The translations under genes were made by a program, and so were the position numbers. The notes below the pieces were generated by a model. The model had not been told where the DNA came from and did no database searches. It saw only the letters and a list, made by a program, of their open reading frames with translations. A DNA stretch of 64,000 bases. Origin: Kofleriaceae bacterium (lineage in GTDB: Bacteria > Myxococcota_A > Polyangia > Haliangiales > Haliangiaceae). The stretch spans positions 1-64,000 of the forward strand of contig JAGPCY010000033.1 of assembly GCA_018057825.1 (NCBI GenBank), written 5' to 3'. Positions 25,219 through 38,237 of the stretch are shown piece after piece (the stretch's first letter is position 1; each line of letters starts with the position of its first letter).

Positions 25219-25488
25219 CTAGCGGCGCAGGCTGAGCGACTCGATCAGCTTCTTGTAGCGCTCGACGTCCTTGCGCTTCAGGTAGTCGAGGAGGCTGCGG
25301 CGCTGACCGACCATCTTCAGGAGACCACGGCGCGAGTGGTGGTCCTTGTGGTTGGTCTTCAGGTGCTCGGTCAGGTGCGAGATGCGCTCCGAGAGGAGCG
25401 CGACCTGGACCTCAGGGGACCCAGTGTCGCTCTCGTGCTGCTTGTACTTGCTGATCGTCTCTTGCTTGCGGATGGTCGAAACCGACAT
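25219..25488 (-). CDS. rpsO: 30S ribosomal protein S15
   Basis: The protein has 89 aa, the standard S15 length. It carries the family signature from [23 protein letters not shown] through [25 protein letters not shown]. It binds the central domain of 16S rRNA early in 30S assembly. The minus-strand start has GAGG 5 nt upstream. It is the last gene of the operon, 30 nt after truB. In many bacteria pnp follows rpsO; here an intrinsic terminator and a convergent gene follow instead. Confidence 0.99.
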   Translation of the reverse strand: MSVSTIRKQETISKYKQHESDTGSPEVQVALLSERISHLTEHLKTNHKDHHSRRGLLKMVGQRRSLLDYLKRKDVERYKKLIESLSLRR

Positions 25489-25518
25489 GTTTGCCTCGTC
25501 GCCGACGCGCGCGTCCGG

Positions 25519-26496
25519 TCACTCCGGACCCGCCTCGTGGCCATGGGGGTTGGGCGGCGGAGATTGCGGCACCCGGGCGGCGGCGTCAAGCCCCATCCAG
25601 GGGTAGGTCAACACCCGGTGGAGGAAGGTGCGCCCGGCCCGACGCTCCGCGACCGCCAGGGTCTCGCCGCGGGTCGATACGAGCTGGAACCGCTGGCCCT
25701 CGACCATGCCCTCGGCGTAGCGGGCCAGCCGCAGCTCGTGGCCGTTCACCACGTCGATCACCGCAGCGTCGTGGACCTCGACCGGCGGCAGGCCCAGGGC
25801 GGAGGCGATCGGAACCAGGCGCGCCGCCGCCGTCGCGCGATCGACATCGGCCAGCGGCAGCGCGTCGGCGACCGCGAAGGCACCGCTGGCGGTCCGACGC
25901 AGGCCGGTCATCACGGCTCCGACCCCGAGGCGCTCGCCCAGGTCGCGGACCAGGGCCCGCACGTACGTCCCCTTGCTGCAGGCGACGTCGAGGGTCACCC
26001 GCGGGCCGCTCACCGCGACCACCGTCAGCTCGTCGATCCGCACCGGCCGCGGCGCGCGATCGATCTCCACGCCCTCGCGCGCCAGGGCGTGGAGCCGACG
26101 GCCGCCGACCTTGATCGCCGAGTGCATCGGCGGGACCTGGAGCTGCTCGCCGCGCAGGCTGGCCACCGCCGCGTCGAGGGCCTCCGCATCGATCCGCTCG
26201 ACCTCCGCGCGGCGCGCGACCTCGCCCTCGCTGTCGTGGGTCGGAGAGACCAGGCCGAGCTCGCAGTCGCACCGGTAGCGCTTGTCCTCGCCCAGGAGCC
26301 ACTGCGCGATCTTCGTCGCCTGGCCGAGGCAGATCGGCAACACGCCGGTAGCGAGAGGATCGAGCGTGCCGGTGTGCCCGGCCGAGCGCACGCCGAGCCG
26401 CAGCCGCACCCGGGTCACGACGTCTTGCGACGACACCCCGGTCGGCTTGTCGACCACCAGCACGCCGTGAAGGTGGTCAGGACGACGTCGACCCAT
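25519..26496 (-). CDS. truB: tRNA pseudouridine-55 synthase
   Basis: The protein has 325 aa. The conserved opening GVLVVDKPTGVSSQDVV is followed by the catalytic motif GHTGTLDPLATGVL with nucleophile Asp46. It makes pseudouridine 55 in the T-loop of tRNAs. KRYRCDCELG and the RNA-binding segment CSKGTYVRALVRDLGERLG also fit, and the C-terminal PUA-like part completes the family length. It lies in canonical position before rpsO but is separated from rbfA by an inserted cytochrome gene, 12 nt upstream of truB. Confidence 0.98.
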   Translation of the reverse strand: MGRRRPDHLHGVLVVDKPTGVSSQDVVTRVRLRLGVRSAGHTGTLDPLATGVLPICLGQATKIAQWLLGEDKRYRCDCELGLVSPTHDSEGEVARRAEVERIDAEALDAAVASLRGEQLQVPPMHSAIKVGGRRLHALAREGVEIDRAPRPVRIDELTVVAVSGPRVTLDVACSKGTYVRALVRDLGERLGVGAVMTGLRRTASGAFAVADALPLADVDRATAAARLVPIASALGLPPVEVHDAAVIDVVNGHELRLARYAEGMVEGQRFQLVSTRGETLAVAERRAGRTFLHRVLTYPWMGLDAAARVPQSPPPNPHGHEAGPE

Positions 26497-26508
26497 GGAC
26501 AGTCCGCG

Positions 26509-27561
26509 TCACGGCAATGCGGCGATCCAAGCCCGAACCTCCTCACTTCCGGTTGGATCGACCACTTCACGGCCGATGGGCGGCATGCGGATGCCAGTGG
26601 TCGCAGTGAGCCTCTCGAAGAGGTGACTCGTCGCCGCGGAGCCGGGGGCCACGAGAGTCAGCGTGTTGTTCAGACCACTCGGGCGCCCAACCGTGGTCCG
26701 ATACGGCGCCGTCGCGGACCAGGCACCAGCGGCCAACTCGGAGACCGCCAGCCGAAGCTCGATGCGGCCCGGGACCCCAACGAGTACCGAACCCGCCGAC
26801 CGATCGTTGTGGCAGTTGCCGCAATTGACGTGGAGGTAGCCGATGCCGGCCTGGGCGACCGGATCGGCGGGCAGCGGGAAGTAGGTGCCGGCGACCGGGT
26901 TGGTCGGCGGCGCGGTCAGGCGACCGTCCGCGACCAGCCGGCCGAGGTTCATGACCTGCGGATCGGCCGAGGGGACGTCGAGGAGGAGCGCCGAGAAGCT
27001 GACGACGACCGACGGGATGCGCTGGGCGTCGTGGCACTGCCGGCAACCGGAGCGGCTGGGGATGTCGTTGTGGCCGGGATCGTCGACGACCCCGCCGGGC
27101 ACCGCGACCGCGTCGCCGCCCATCCACTGGAACGACACCGCGTACCAGTCGTCGAAGGTCGCGCCCGGCCCGGTCTTCTCGAGGTAGCGGGTCTCGATCT
27201 TCTGGCCGTCGCGGACGAACTCCTTCCAGATCTTGGTCCCCATCGGGAACTGCCAGTGATCCATGTCGGAGGTGTCGATCTGGCTGCCGGGCGGCAAGAA
27301 GATCCACCGGCGCTTCGCGGCCTCGTCGCTCCACAGCTGCCAGCGCGGCATGTACTCGGCGACGCCCGGCGCGATCGTGCCGGCGCCGATGTCGCTGTAC
27401 AGGCCGGTCTGCGACAGCATCGTCGGCGGGCCCGAGGCGTCGATCGACGCGTCGATCGGCGGCGGCGGCGCGTCAGCGGCGTCGGTCGGGACAGCTTCGT
27501 CACCACCACACGCGGCGACGGCGGCGGCGATCAGGGCTACGCGGAGCTTGGGCAGGCGCAC
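26509..27561 (-). CDS. Diheme cytochrome c lipoprotein, SO2930-like
   Basis: A 350-aa lipoprotein (lipobox AAVAAC) starting at GTG 27561, followed by an Asp/Ala/Pro-rich spacer. Two canonical haem motifs occur, CRQCH near residue 173 and CGNCH near residue 247. The region SQTGLYSDI...EYMPRWQLWSDEAAKRRWIFLPPGSQID resembles the SO_2930/HNE_0200-type diheme cytochrome family. Methionines near the C-terminus (RMPPIGREV) could be axial ligands. It probably transfers electrons at the envelope. It lies within the nusA-infB operon between rbfA (36 nt away) and truB (12 nt), the only envelope gene there. Why it sits in a translation operon is unclear; recent insertion is inferred. Confidence 0.82.
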   Translation of the reverse strand: MRLPKLRVALIAAAVAACGGDEAVPTDAADAPPPPIDASIDASGPPTMLSQTGLYSDIGAGTIAPGVAEYMPRWQLWSDEAAKRRWIFLPPGSQIDTSDMDHWQFPMGTKIWKEFVRDGQKIETRYLEKTGPGATFDDWYAVSFQWMGGDAVAVPGGVVDDPGHNDIPSRSGCRQCHDAQRIPSVVVSFSALLLDVPSADPQVMNLGRLVADGRLTAPPTNPVAGTYFPLPADPVAQAGIGYLHVNCGNCHNDRSAGSVLVGVPGRIELRLAVSELAAGAWSATAPYRTTVGRPSGLNNTLTLVAPGSAATSHLFERLTATTGIRMPPIGREVVDPTGSEEVRAWIAALP

Positions 27562-27597
27562 GGCGGCATCCTAACACCGGCCTCGCCCCCTGCGCGA

Positions 27598-28110
27598 TCA
27601 GTCGCCGCGGTCCGCGGCGTCGGTCACGGCACCCTCGGCCGAGCTATCCGCCGCGTCGTCGGCCGCGTCAGCCGCGTCGACCGCGTCGTCGGCCGCGTCG
27701 GGCGCGACGACCGCTTCCTCGACTACATCGGCGCCGCCGAGCGGACCGGTGCGACCAACCGCCGCGGCCTTGGCGACGTCCTCGCGCACGACGTCGGTCA
27801 ACCGCAGCGACATCTCGGCCGAGCGATCGTGGACGAAGCGCAGCTCGGGAGGCCGGCCGAGCTGAAGGCGACGCGCCAGCGGCCCGCGCAGGAAGCCGGC
27901 GGCCGCCGTCAGCCCGGCGATCACCTTGTCGGCCGTGCGGTCGTCGCCGTAGATGGAGACGAAGACGTGGGCGACCTGGAAGTCGGGGCTGCACTCGACG
28001 CGCGCGACCCCGACCAGGCCGGCGGCGGTGACCCGCGGGTCCTTGACCTCGCGGATCAGGGCGGACAGTTCATCACGCAGGGCGTGTTCGACGCGGTCTT
28101 TTCTGCTCAT
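27598..28110 (-). CDS. rbfA: Ribosome-binding factor A
   Basis: The protein has 170 aa from ATG 28110, which overlaps the ylxP stop (ATGA) and matches the family opening MSRKDRVEHALRDELSALI. The KH-like core (KDPRVTAAGLVGVARVECSPDFQVAHVFVS) is followed by PPELRFVHDRSAEMSLRL. RbfA binds the 5' end of 16S rRNA helix 1 in 30S maturation. The last 50 or so residues are an Asp/Ala-rich acidic tail (for example DAADDAVDAADAADDAADSS) that goes beyond the usual 115-130 aa. The tail is low complexity and lineage-specific, and its role is unknown. Confidence 0.95.
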   Translation of the reverse strand: MSRKDRVEHALRDELSALIREVKDPRVTAAGLVGVARVECSPDFQVAHVFVSIYGDDRTADKVIAGLTAAAGFLRGPLARRLQLGRPPELRFVHDRSAEMSLRLTDVVREDVAKAAAVGRTGPLGGADVVEEAVVAPDAADDAVDAADAADDAADSSAEGAVTDAADRGD

Positions 28111-28499
28111 GGCGATCCGCCTTCCTCGCGCCACGCCGCCGGGATCCAGGCGGCGTCGGCGTCAGCGTCCTCGGGTTTGCCGTACGGCTCGGCGGCGGCG
28201 AACCAGTCCTCGCCGAACCCGAGCACCTCGTGCCGGACCGCGGCGACCTCGCCACCGTCGGCCTGCGCGCACAGCGCCACCACCCGCCGCACCGCCGCCA
28301 GCGCCTCCTCGCGATCGTGGCCGACCACGGCGAAGGCCAGGTCGGCGCGCTGCCAGGTGTCTGCGCCCCCGACCTCGCGGATCGTCACGCCGCAGCTCTC
28401 GGCCACGCGATCGCGCAGCCGGCGCACCACCGCGCGCTTGTCCTTGAGCGAGTGGCTCTGCACCACCCGCAAGGTCAATCGACAGACTCCGACGAACAT
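28107..28499 (-). CDS. ylxP: DUF503 family protein (YlxP-like)
   Basis: The protein has 130 aa from ATG 28499, which gives the family opening MFVGVCRLTLRVVQSHSLKDKR. DUF503 proteins are small alpha/beta proteins usually encoded between infB and rbfA, as here, and are tied to ribosome assembly in Bacillus. The core is about 95 aa. The C-terminal extension (GFGEDWFAAAEPYGKPEDADADAAWIPAAW) is additional. The stop overlaps the rbfA start. The 546-nt gap to infB upstream is far larger than expected for this operon and is filled by repeats. Confidence 0.88.
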   Translation of the reverse strand: MFVGVCRLTLRVVQSHSLKDKRAVVRRLRDRVAESCGVTIREVGGADTWQRADLAFAVVGHDREEALAAVRRVVALCAQADGGEVAAVRHEVLGFGEDWFAAAEPYGKPEDADADAAWIPAAWREEGGSP

Positions 28500-28569
28500 C
28501 GCGGTGCGAGCCGTACCAGGACGCCGCCCCGGTGGCAATGCCCGCCGCCCCGCCACGATCGGCGCGGCC

Positions 28570-28697
<128 letters not shown>

Positions 28698-28863
28698 CTG
28701 CTGCGACGCGGCCGTGTGGGCACCTCCGAGCGTACGTCCGATGCTCGCTCGTCGTGTAGCTGACTACACTCCTCGCTGCGCTTCGGGCGTGCGCCCGGAT
28801 CTGCCTCACACGTCCGCGTCTCGCGACGGCATTCCAACCGTTCGCTGCGCTCGCGAATGCTGG

Positions 28864-29039
28864 GGGAGGGTCTTGTCCGAGGTCACCCGCACTCCCCGCA
28901 GAAGCAGACAGCCGCTGAACGCCGGCGGGCGCGCGTCACCGAAGTGGTCGCGCGCCGCACCGGTCCCACGAACCAGGTCGGATCGTTTTGGGAGGGGGCC
29001 CCAGCGAATGCTGGGGGAGGGTCTTTTCGAAAGACCCTC
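28864..29039 (+). mobile_element. MITE-like intergenic element, copy B, with infB 3' hairpins
   Basis: About 176 bp with left end GGGAGGGTCTT (28864) and right end AAGACCCTC (29031-29039), an inverted pair. It matches copy A reversed. At its right end are hairpin CCCCAGC-GAAT-GCTGGGG (28999-29016) and hairpin GAGGGTCTTT/AAAGACCCTC (29017-29039). The latter ends 6 nt from the infB stop, so on the minus strand the element begins with two hairpins right after infB. Confidence 0.6.
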
Positions 29040-29045
29040 TCAGAA

Positions 29046-32042
<2,997 letters not shown>

Positions 32043-32540
32043 CTAGGCTCCGTGGGCTCCGTGACGATGGGACAGGTCGGTCGAGTCGAGGGGGGTAGTG
32101 CCTGGGTGGGCAGTGCCTGGGATCGTGTCCGCGTCGGACGCAGGCGGCACAGCCGAGGCTGTAGCGGGGGCGGTCGTGGCTGTCGGGGGGCTCGCCAGGG
32201 TTGCAGCGGTTTCTACTGCGAACCGGGCGCGGTTACCAGCCGGCGCGGCCCCGGACGCTCCGGCGGCGATCGCGTCGAGATCCGCCCGGCTGACCGAGCG
32301 CTTGAACGCCCGGGCCAGGCCGCCCTTGCCGGCGGCGGCCAAGCAGGCCGCCGCGCGATGGACGTAGGCGCCCCGCCCCGCCAACCGCCGACGAGGATCG
32401 GCCACCAGCCGGTCGCCAGCGACGGCGATGCGCAGGAGGTCGGCCTGGGGCGCGACCGTCCGGCACCCGACGCAGGTGCGCGCCGGGCCGTCCTTGGGCT
32501 GATTTGGGCCGTCCGTGGGCTGATGGGAGGTGGCGTTCAC
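32043..32540 (-). CDS. ylxR: YlxR/DUF448 RNA-binding protein
   Basis: The protein has 165 aa, starting at GTG 32540, 8 nt after nusA. The DUF448 core is at about 20-100: [35 protein letters not shown] and ARAFKRSVS. It is a small nucleic-acid-binding fold, possibly Cys-assisted, reported as a nucleoid-associated or RNase P-interacting regulator in other bacteria. The C-terminal 65 or so residues are Ala/Thr/Pro-rich and low complexity, unlike the usual 90-100-aa protein. It lies in its standard place between nusA and infB. Confidence 0.9.
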   Translation of the reverse strand: MNATSHQPTDGPNQPKDGPARTCVGCRTVAPQADLLRIAVAGDRLVADPRRRLAGRGAYVHRAAACLAAAGKGGLARAFKRSVSRADLDAIAAGASGAAPAGNRARFAVETAATLASPPTATTAPATASAVPPASDADTIPGTAHPGTTPLDSTDLSHRHGAHGA

Positions 32541-32548
32541 GATCAGGG

Positions 32549-34117
<1,569 letters not shown>

Positions 34118-34173
34118 GAGATTCTCCGTCGTGCGTTCGCGTGCGTGCGGGTTGCGCGGGGTTGGCGCGAGGG

Positions 34174-34902
34174 TCAGCGGTGGGGGGCCTTGCCGGGGCC
34201 CCTGGCCTTGCCAGGTTGGCTGGGCTTGCCAGGTTGGTTGGGCTTGCCGGGCCGGCTGGGAACAGCGGGGTGGCCGGGCTTGCCGGGGCGTGCCTCGGGG
34301 TCGGCCGCGGTCCGGACCTGGCCGCGGCCACCCTTCATGACCGCCTCCCAGTCCGGGACGATCTTGGCGACGTCGACGTCGGCGATCGGGAAGCGCCAGG
34401 GCTGGCCGTCGACGATGATCCGGGCCAGGGCGTGGGTCGGGTCACCGTCGACCTCGACCCCGTCGAGGAGGCCGCGGAAGTTCTTGCGCTCGCTGCCTTG
34501 GGCGGTCGGCACGCCGCGCTCGAGGGTCACGCGGATCTCGGCGCCGACGAAGCGCTGGAAGTGGGCGACCGTGACCAGCGGGCGGTCGATGCCGGGCGAC
34601 GACACCTCGAGGCTGTAGGCCTGGGGGATCGGGTCGGCGACGTCGAGGGCCGCCGACAGCTCGCGCGAGATCCGCTCGCAATCGTTGAGATCGACCAAGT
34701 CGGGCGTCATCCCGTCGGGCCCCGGCACGCGGTCGGCCGGCACCTGGGCCGGATCGACGTCGATCGACACCCGCAAGACCCACCCACCCTGCTCGAGGGT
34801 GAAGCGGACGTCGACGAGGTCGTAGCCGGCGTGGCGGCACAACGGCTCGGCGAGGGTCCAGATCCGGTGGCGGATCGTGGCGGGGCTGGCGGCGGTGGAC
34901 AT
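34174..34902 (-). CDS. rimP: Ribosome maturation factor RimP
   Basis: The protein has 242 aa. The RimP N-domain ([53 protein letters not shown]) and the motif [14 protein letters not shown] are clear. The C-terminal SH3-like domain follows ([22 protein letters not shown]). It assists early 30S assembly. The usual protein is about 150-180 aa. Here about 45 added residues form PGKP-type Lys/Pro/Gly repeats ([24 protein letters not shown]), a basic disordered tail that could bind rRNA. It is the first gene of the operon, 56 nt before nusA. Confidence 0.96.
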   Translation of the reverse strand: MSTAASPATIRHRIWTLAEPLCRHAGYDLVDVRFTLEQGGWVLRVSIDVDPAQVPADRVPGPDGMTPDLVDLNDCERISRELSAALDVADPIPQAYSLEVSSPGIDRPLVTVAHFQRFVGAEIRVTLERGVPTAQGSERKNFRGLLDGVEVDGDPTHALARIIVDGQPWRFPIADVDVAKIVPDWEAVMKGGRGQVRTAADPEARPGKPGHPAVPSRPGKPNQPGKPSQPGKARGPGKAPHR

Positions 34903-34981
34903 GGTGACGACGGCGGCTGAGGGTTGGGTGGCGGCGACCAGTAGGTCTGAGCGACGAGAGCTATGCGAAGAAACCTGAGCG

Positions 34982-35008
34982 AAAAAAAAGGTGGGCCTAG
35001 GCCCACCT
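34982..35008 (-). terminator. Intrinsic terminator upstream of rimP
   Basis: Perfect palindrome AGGTGGGCC-TA-GGCCCACCT followed on the minus strand by eight Ts, a textbook intrinsic terminator. It lies 80 nt before the rimP ATG and points toward rimP, with no minus-strand protein gene behind it (the nitrilase gene is on the other strand). It therefore ends either a small RNA of at most about 100 nt or an attenuated leader of the rimP-nusA-infB operon. I found no tRNA cloverleaf in 35009-35111. Confidence 0.8.
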
Positions 35009-35111
35009 CACGGAATCGCGAAGTGGCAGTCGATTACCACCGGGCCGCCAAAGTCGCAAGGGGGTTTGTCGGCCTGGCCCGACCGTGGCGCGGCCCGTGC
35101 TACCAACGGCC

Positions 35112-35978
35112 ATGGCCGACTCGATCCCCGTCGCCGCCGTGCAGATGTGCGCGACCGACGACCTCGCCCGCAACCTCGCGACCTGCCGCGCCCTCGCGGC
35201 CCGCGCCGCCGACGACGGCGCGCGGATCATCGTGCTGCCGGAGTGCTTCGCGTTCCTCGGCGGCCGCGAAGGCGACAAGCTCGCGGTGGCCGAGACCATC
35301 GACGACGCCCACCCGGGGCCGATCGTCGAGACCCTGCAGTCGATCGCGACCGAACACCGCGCGGTGGTGATCGGCGGCGGGCTGCCCGAGCGGGTCGCCG
35401 GCGACGATCGCCGCGCCTACAACACCGCGCTGGTGGTCGGGCCGGGGGGCGAGCTGGCGGCGCGCTACCGCAAGATCCACCTGTTCGATGTCGACATCCC
35501 CGGCGGCGCGACCCTACGCGAGTCGGACGCCACGGCGCCCGGCAACGCCGGCCTGGTCGTGCGAGCCTTCGGTCTCTCGCTGGGCGTGACGATCTGTTAC
35601 GACGTACGCTTCCCCGAGCTGTATCGGCGGCTGTGGCGCGCCGGGGCCGACGTGCTCCTGGTGCCGGCGGCGTTCACCGCGCACACCGGAGCGGCCCACT
35701 GGCACCTGCTCTTGCGCGCCCGCGCGATCGAGAACCAGGCCTACGTGGTGGCGGCGGCGCAGACCGGTCAGCACAACGCGCATCGCGCGTCCTACGGCCA
35801 CGCCATGGTGATCGATCCGTGGGGCACGGTGCTGGCCGAGCAGGCCGAGGGCGACGGGGTCGCCGTGGCGGCGGTCGATCCGGCGCTGATCGCGCGGATC
35901 CGCCGCAACATGCCGTGCGCGCTCCACGCGGTGACCGCCGACGAGCCGGTCGACGTCGCGGTGGTCGAGCTGGCCTGA
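35112..35978 (+). CDS. Nitrilase-superfamily amidase, Nit1-like
   Basis: The protein has 288 aa. ATG 35112 gives the family opening SIPVAAVQMCATDDLARNL; the ATG 27 nt upstream is less likely. The catalytic triad is visible: Glu44 (LPECF), Lys121 (RKIHLFD) and Cys162 (ICYDVRFPELYR). The CYDVRFPELYR form and the RKIHLFDVDIPGG segment match deaminated-glutathione amidase/omega-amidase (Nit1/Nit2, NitFhit) enzymes. These hydrolyse the amide of deaminated glutathione or alpha-ketoglutaramate as metabolite repair. Which substrate applies here is not decidable. It is a stand-alone gene, divergent from the rimP operon and convergent with the next small gene, 13 nt apart. Confidence 0.93.
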   Translation: MADSIPVAAVQMCATDDLARNLATCRALAARAADDGARIIVLPECFAFLGGREGDKLAVAETIDDAHPGPIVETLQSIATEHRAVVIGGGLPERVAGDDRRAYNTALVVGPGGELAARYRKIHLFDVDIPGGATLRESDATAPGNAGLVVRAFGLSLGVTICYDVRFPELYRRLWRAGADVLLVPAAFTAHTGAAHWHLLLRARAIENQAYVVAAAQTGQHNAHRASYGHAMVIDPWGTVLAEQAEGDGVAVAAVDPALIARIRRNMPCALHAVTADEPVDVAVVELA

Positions 35979-35991
35979 GCCGCGCCGCGGG

Positions 35992-36354
35992 TCAGGGCGC
36001 GGCGTCGCGGGTGTCGCTGGCGTCGACGGGGCCGGCGTCGCCCGCCGCGATCCCGCGGGCCGCGGCGATCGCGGCCTCGAGCTCGGCGGGGGTCATGTCG
36101 GTCCGCAGGTGCACGCCGACCGGGGCCGCGGTCGCGCCCGGGTCGATGGCCCCGGCGTCGCCGACGCCGGCGTCGGTGCCGTCGAAGCTGAGCACGAACT
36201 TCGACAGCGAGTCCGCGCACGGCCGCTGCAGGACCAGGAGCGCGACCAGCGCGGTCGCGACCATCGCGATCCGCACCAGCTCCGGCACCGACAGCTTGAA
36301 GGTGCCGCCGCGCGGCAAGCGCGGAGCGTCGTCGTCGGCGGGGCGGCGGGCCAC
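35992..36354 (-). CDS. Single-pass membrane protein, function unknown
   Basis: The protein has 120 aa. A polar, basic N-terminus of about 25 residues is followed by one hydrophobic helix at about 28-45 (IAMVATALVALLVLQRP). An Asp/Gly/Ala-rich outer part has one Cys near 47 and a short helix (MTPAELEAAIAAARG). It has no known domain. It is the last gene after the peptide-permease genes on the same strand, but a strong hairpin at 36377-36400 separates it from them. It ends 13 nt from the convergent amidase gene. The real-gene call rests on sensible start, length, a coherent membrane segment and lack of overlap. Confidence 0.6.
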   Translation of the reverse strand: MARRPADDDAPRLPRGGTFKLSVPELVRIAMVATALVALLVLQRPCADSLSKFVLSFDGTDAGVGDAGAIDPGATAAPVGVHLRTDMTPAELEAAIAAARGIAAGDAGPVDASDTRDAAP

Positions 36355-36376
36355 GCCGCTTCCTACCGCGAACCAG

Positions 36377-36400
36377 CGGTCGGTGCCAGCGCACCGACCG
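36377..36400 (-). terminator. Hairpin between the permease gene and the small membrane gene
   Basis: Perfect 9-bp stem CGGTCGGTG / CACCGACCG with a 6-nt loop, 27 nt beyond the stop of the dppC-like gene. No T-run follows on the minus strand. It may be a partial terminator or an RNA-stabilising hairpin. Confidence 0.45.
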
Positions 36401-36426
36401 GTTTGAGATGCCTGCTGCGACGGCGT

Positions 36427-37320
36427 TCAAGCCCTTCGGTGCGCCAGCGCCAGGGCGAACAGCGCGGCGGCGGTCGCGGTCGCGCAGGCCCCGGCCGGGA
36501 TCGCGAGCCACCAGCGCAGTTCGTGCTGGGTGGCCTGGGCCAGGAGCTCGCCCCAGGTCGGGGTCGGCGGCGCCAGGCCGACGCCGAGGAAGGCCAGCGC
36601 CGCCTCGGACAGGACCGCGGTCGCCGCGGTCAGCGCGGCGGCCACGCCGAGGGTCGGGAGCGCGGCCGGCGCGCGATGGCGGAGGAGGATGCGCGCGGGT
36701 CGGGCGCCGAGGGCGCGCGCGGCGAGGACGTAGGGCGATCGCGCGGTCGACGCGAGCTGCGCGGCGATCAGGCGGCCGGTGTCGGCGGCGCGCGGCACCG
36801 CGATCAGCGCGGCCAGGACCAGCGGGCTGCGGGCGCCGACCAGCGCGCCGGCGGCGATCGCGACCAGGAGCGCCGGAGCCGCGGCGATCGCGTCGACGGC
36901 GGCCAGCCCGACGCCAGCCGCGGCGCGCGGCGCGCTGGCGATCGCCAGGCCGAGGGCGAGGCCGACCGCGGTCGCCAGGGCCGCGGCCAGCGCGGCCAGG
37001 CCGAGCGACGCCCGCGCTCCGTGGAGCAGGCGCGCCGCGACGTCGCGGCCGCGGTCGTCGGTGCCGAGCCAGTGGCGCGCCGACGGCGGCGCCAGCGGCG
37101 CGAGCACGCCGCGGTCGCGGACCGCGCCGGGCGCCGGCAGCGGCGGCCACAGTGCCCAGTCCTCGGGGCCCATCGTCGCGGCCTGCGCCGCGCTCGGCCG
37201 CCAGGTCAGCGCGCCGTCGAGGGACGCCGCGATCGGACGATCGCCGGCCAGGAGCGGCGCGGCGATCGCGAGGAGCGCAGCCAGCGCGAGCCAGGCCCAG
37301 GCGAGGCGGCGGGCGATCAT
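36427..37320 (-). CDS. Peptide-type ABC permease, DppC/OppC-like
   Basis: This 297-aa inner-membrane protein has about five or six helices. The N-terminal extracytoplasmic part contains the DppC-type motif HWLGTDDRGRDVAARLLHGARASL. The cytoplasmic EAA loop (YVLAARALGARPARILLRHRAPAALP) contacts the ATPase. The ending is SEAALAFLGVGLAPPTPTWGELLAQA, typical of the OppC family. ATG 37320 overlaps the dppB-like stop (ATGA). It works with the upstream permease as a heterodimer to import peptides or related solutes supplied by the binding lipoproteins. No dppD/F-type ATPase gene is found in the window, so ATPases must be encoded elsewhere, or the system is incomplete. Confidence 0.88.
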   Translation of the reverse strand: MIARRLAWAWLALAALLAIAAPLLAGDRPIAASLDGALTWRPSAAQAATMGPEDWALWPPLPAPGAVRDRGVLAPLAPPSARHWLGTDDRGRDVAARLLHGARASLGLAALAAALATAVGLALGLAIASAPRAAAGVGLAAVDAIAAAPALLVAIAAGALVGARSPLVLAALIAVPRAADTGRLIAAQLASTARSPYVLAARALGARPARILLRHRAPAALPTLGVAAALTAATAVLSEAALAFLGVGLAPPTPTWGELLAQATQHELRWWLAIPAGACATATAAALFALALAHRRA

Positions 37321-38237
37321 CCCGCCTCGTCGTCGGCGCGCGCCGCGACCGCGAGCTGCGCCACCCCGGCGGCGGCGGCGACCAGCGCGGCGCAGGCCGC
37401 GGCCAGGGTCAGGACCACCGGCGCGTCGCCGACGGCGGCGGCCGCGACCAGGGTCCGGCCGGCGCCCGGCAGGGCCAGCGCGCGCTCGACGACGGCGCTG
37501 GCGGCCAGCGTGAACCCGAGGGTCGAGCCGACCAGCGGCGCCAGCCCCGGCGCGACCAGGCGCGCGGCGTGGTGGACGTGCCAGCGTCGGCGCGACGCGC
37601 CGCGCGCGGCGATCGCGACCGCCAGCGGGCTGCGATCGAGGTCGGCCACGGCCCGACCGACGTGCAGCGCGATCGCGGCCGCCGGCGCGGCGGCGAGGAT
37701 CGCGATGGCGGCGGTCGAGGTCAGGGCCACCTGGGGCGCGGTCGCCAGGGCCAGGACGCACCACCACACCGTCGGGACCGCGACCGCGATCGCCGCGGCC
37801 GTGGCCACCGCCGCGCCGCCGCGGCGTCGGCGCGCCGCCGCGAGCGGGACCGCGGCGCCGATCGCGATCGCGAGGGCGGCGGCCAGGGTCGCGCGGATCA
37901 CGGTCGCGCCGGCGCCCGCGCGGGCCACCTGGCCGGCGGGCCGGCGATCGCGCCACGACGGCCCCGGCGTCACGGTCGCCGCGCCGAGCATCGCTCGCCC
38001 CCAGCGCGCCGACGCGGTGGCGGCCAGCCCGAGCTCGCGGGCGACCGCCGCCTCGACCGCGGCCCGGGCCCCGCGATCCGGTCCGTCCTCGGGCGGTAGC
38101 CGGGCGGCCGCTCGCGCCGCCTGGCGCGCCGGCGGGTCGCGACCGAGCTCGACGAGGCCCCAGCCCAGCGCCCAGGTCGCGAGCCAGGCCACGGCGATGC
38201 GGGTCGCCAGGCCAACCGCCGCCCGCGCCGCGGTCAT
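37317..38237 (-). CDS. Peptide-type ABC permease, DppB/OppB-like
   Basis: This 306-aa membrane protein starts at ATG 38237, which overlaps the stop of the binding-protein gene (ATGA). An upstream in-frame ATG at 38261 would overlap more and is less likely. An N-terminal helix is followed by a periplasmic segment (LGRDPPARQAARAAARLPPEDG). Then come about five helices and an EAA-type loop (AIAARGASRRRWHVHHAARLVAPGLAPLVG). The FTLAASAVVERALALPGAGRTLVAAA segment is the DppB-type ending. Sequence drift from the family is larger than in the DppC-like partner: it is extremely Ala-rich and the classic RTARAKGL loop is diverged. Pairing and gene order support the call. Confidence 0.82.
   Translation of the reverse strand: MTAARAAVGLATRIAVAWLATWALGWGLVELGRDPPARQAARAAARLPPEDGPDRGARAAVEAAVARELGLAATASARWGRAMLGAATVTPGPSWRDRRPAGQVARAGAGATVIRATLAAALAIAIGAAVPLAAARRRRGGAAVATAAAIAVAVPTVWWCVLALATAPQVALTSTAAIAILAAAPAAAIALHVGRAVADLDRSPLAVAIAARGASRRRWHVHHAARLVAPGLAPLVGSTLGFTLAASAVVERALALPGAGRTLVAAAAVGDAPVVLTLAAACAALVAAAAGVAQLAVAARADDEAG

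Noticed and set aside
35009-35111. tRNA gene before the terminator near rimP (as metY in E. coli)
   Set aside because: I could not find a T-loop consensus or a 7-bp acceptor stem in this stretch on either strand.
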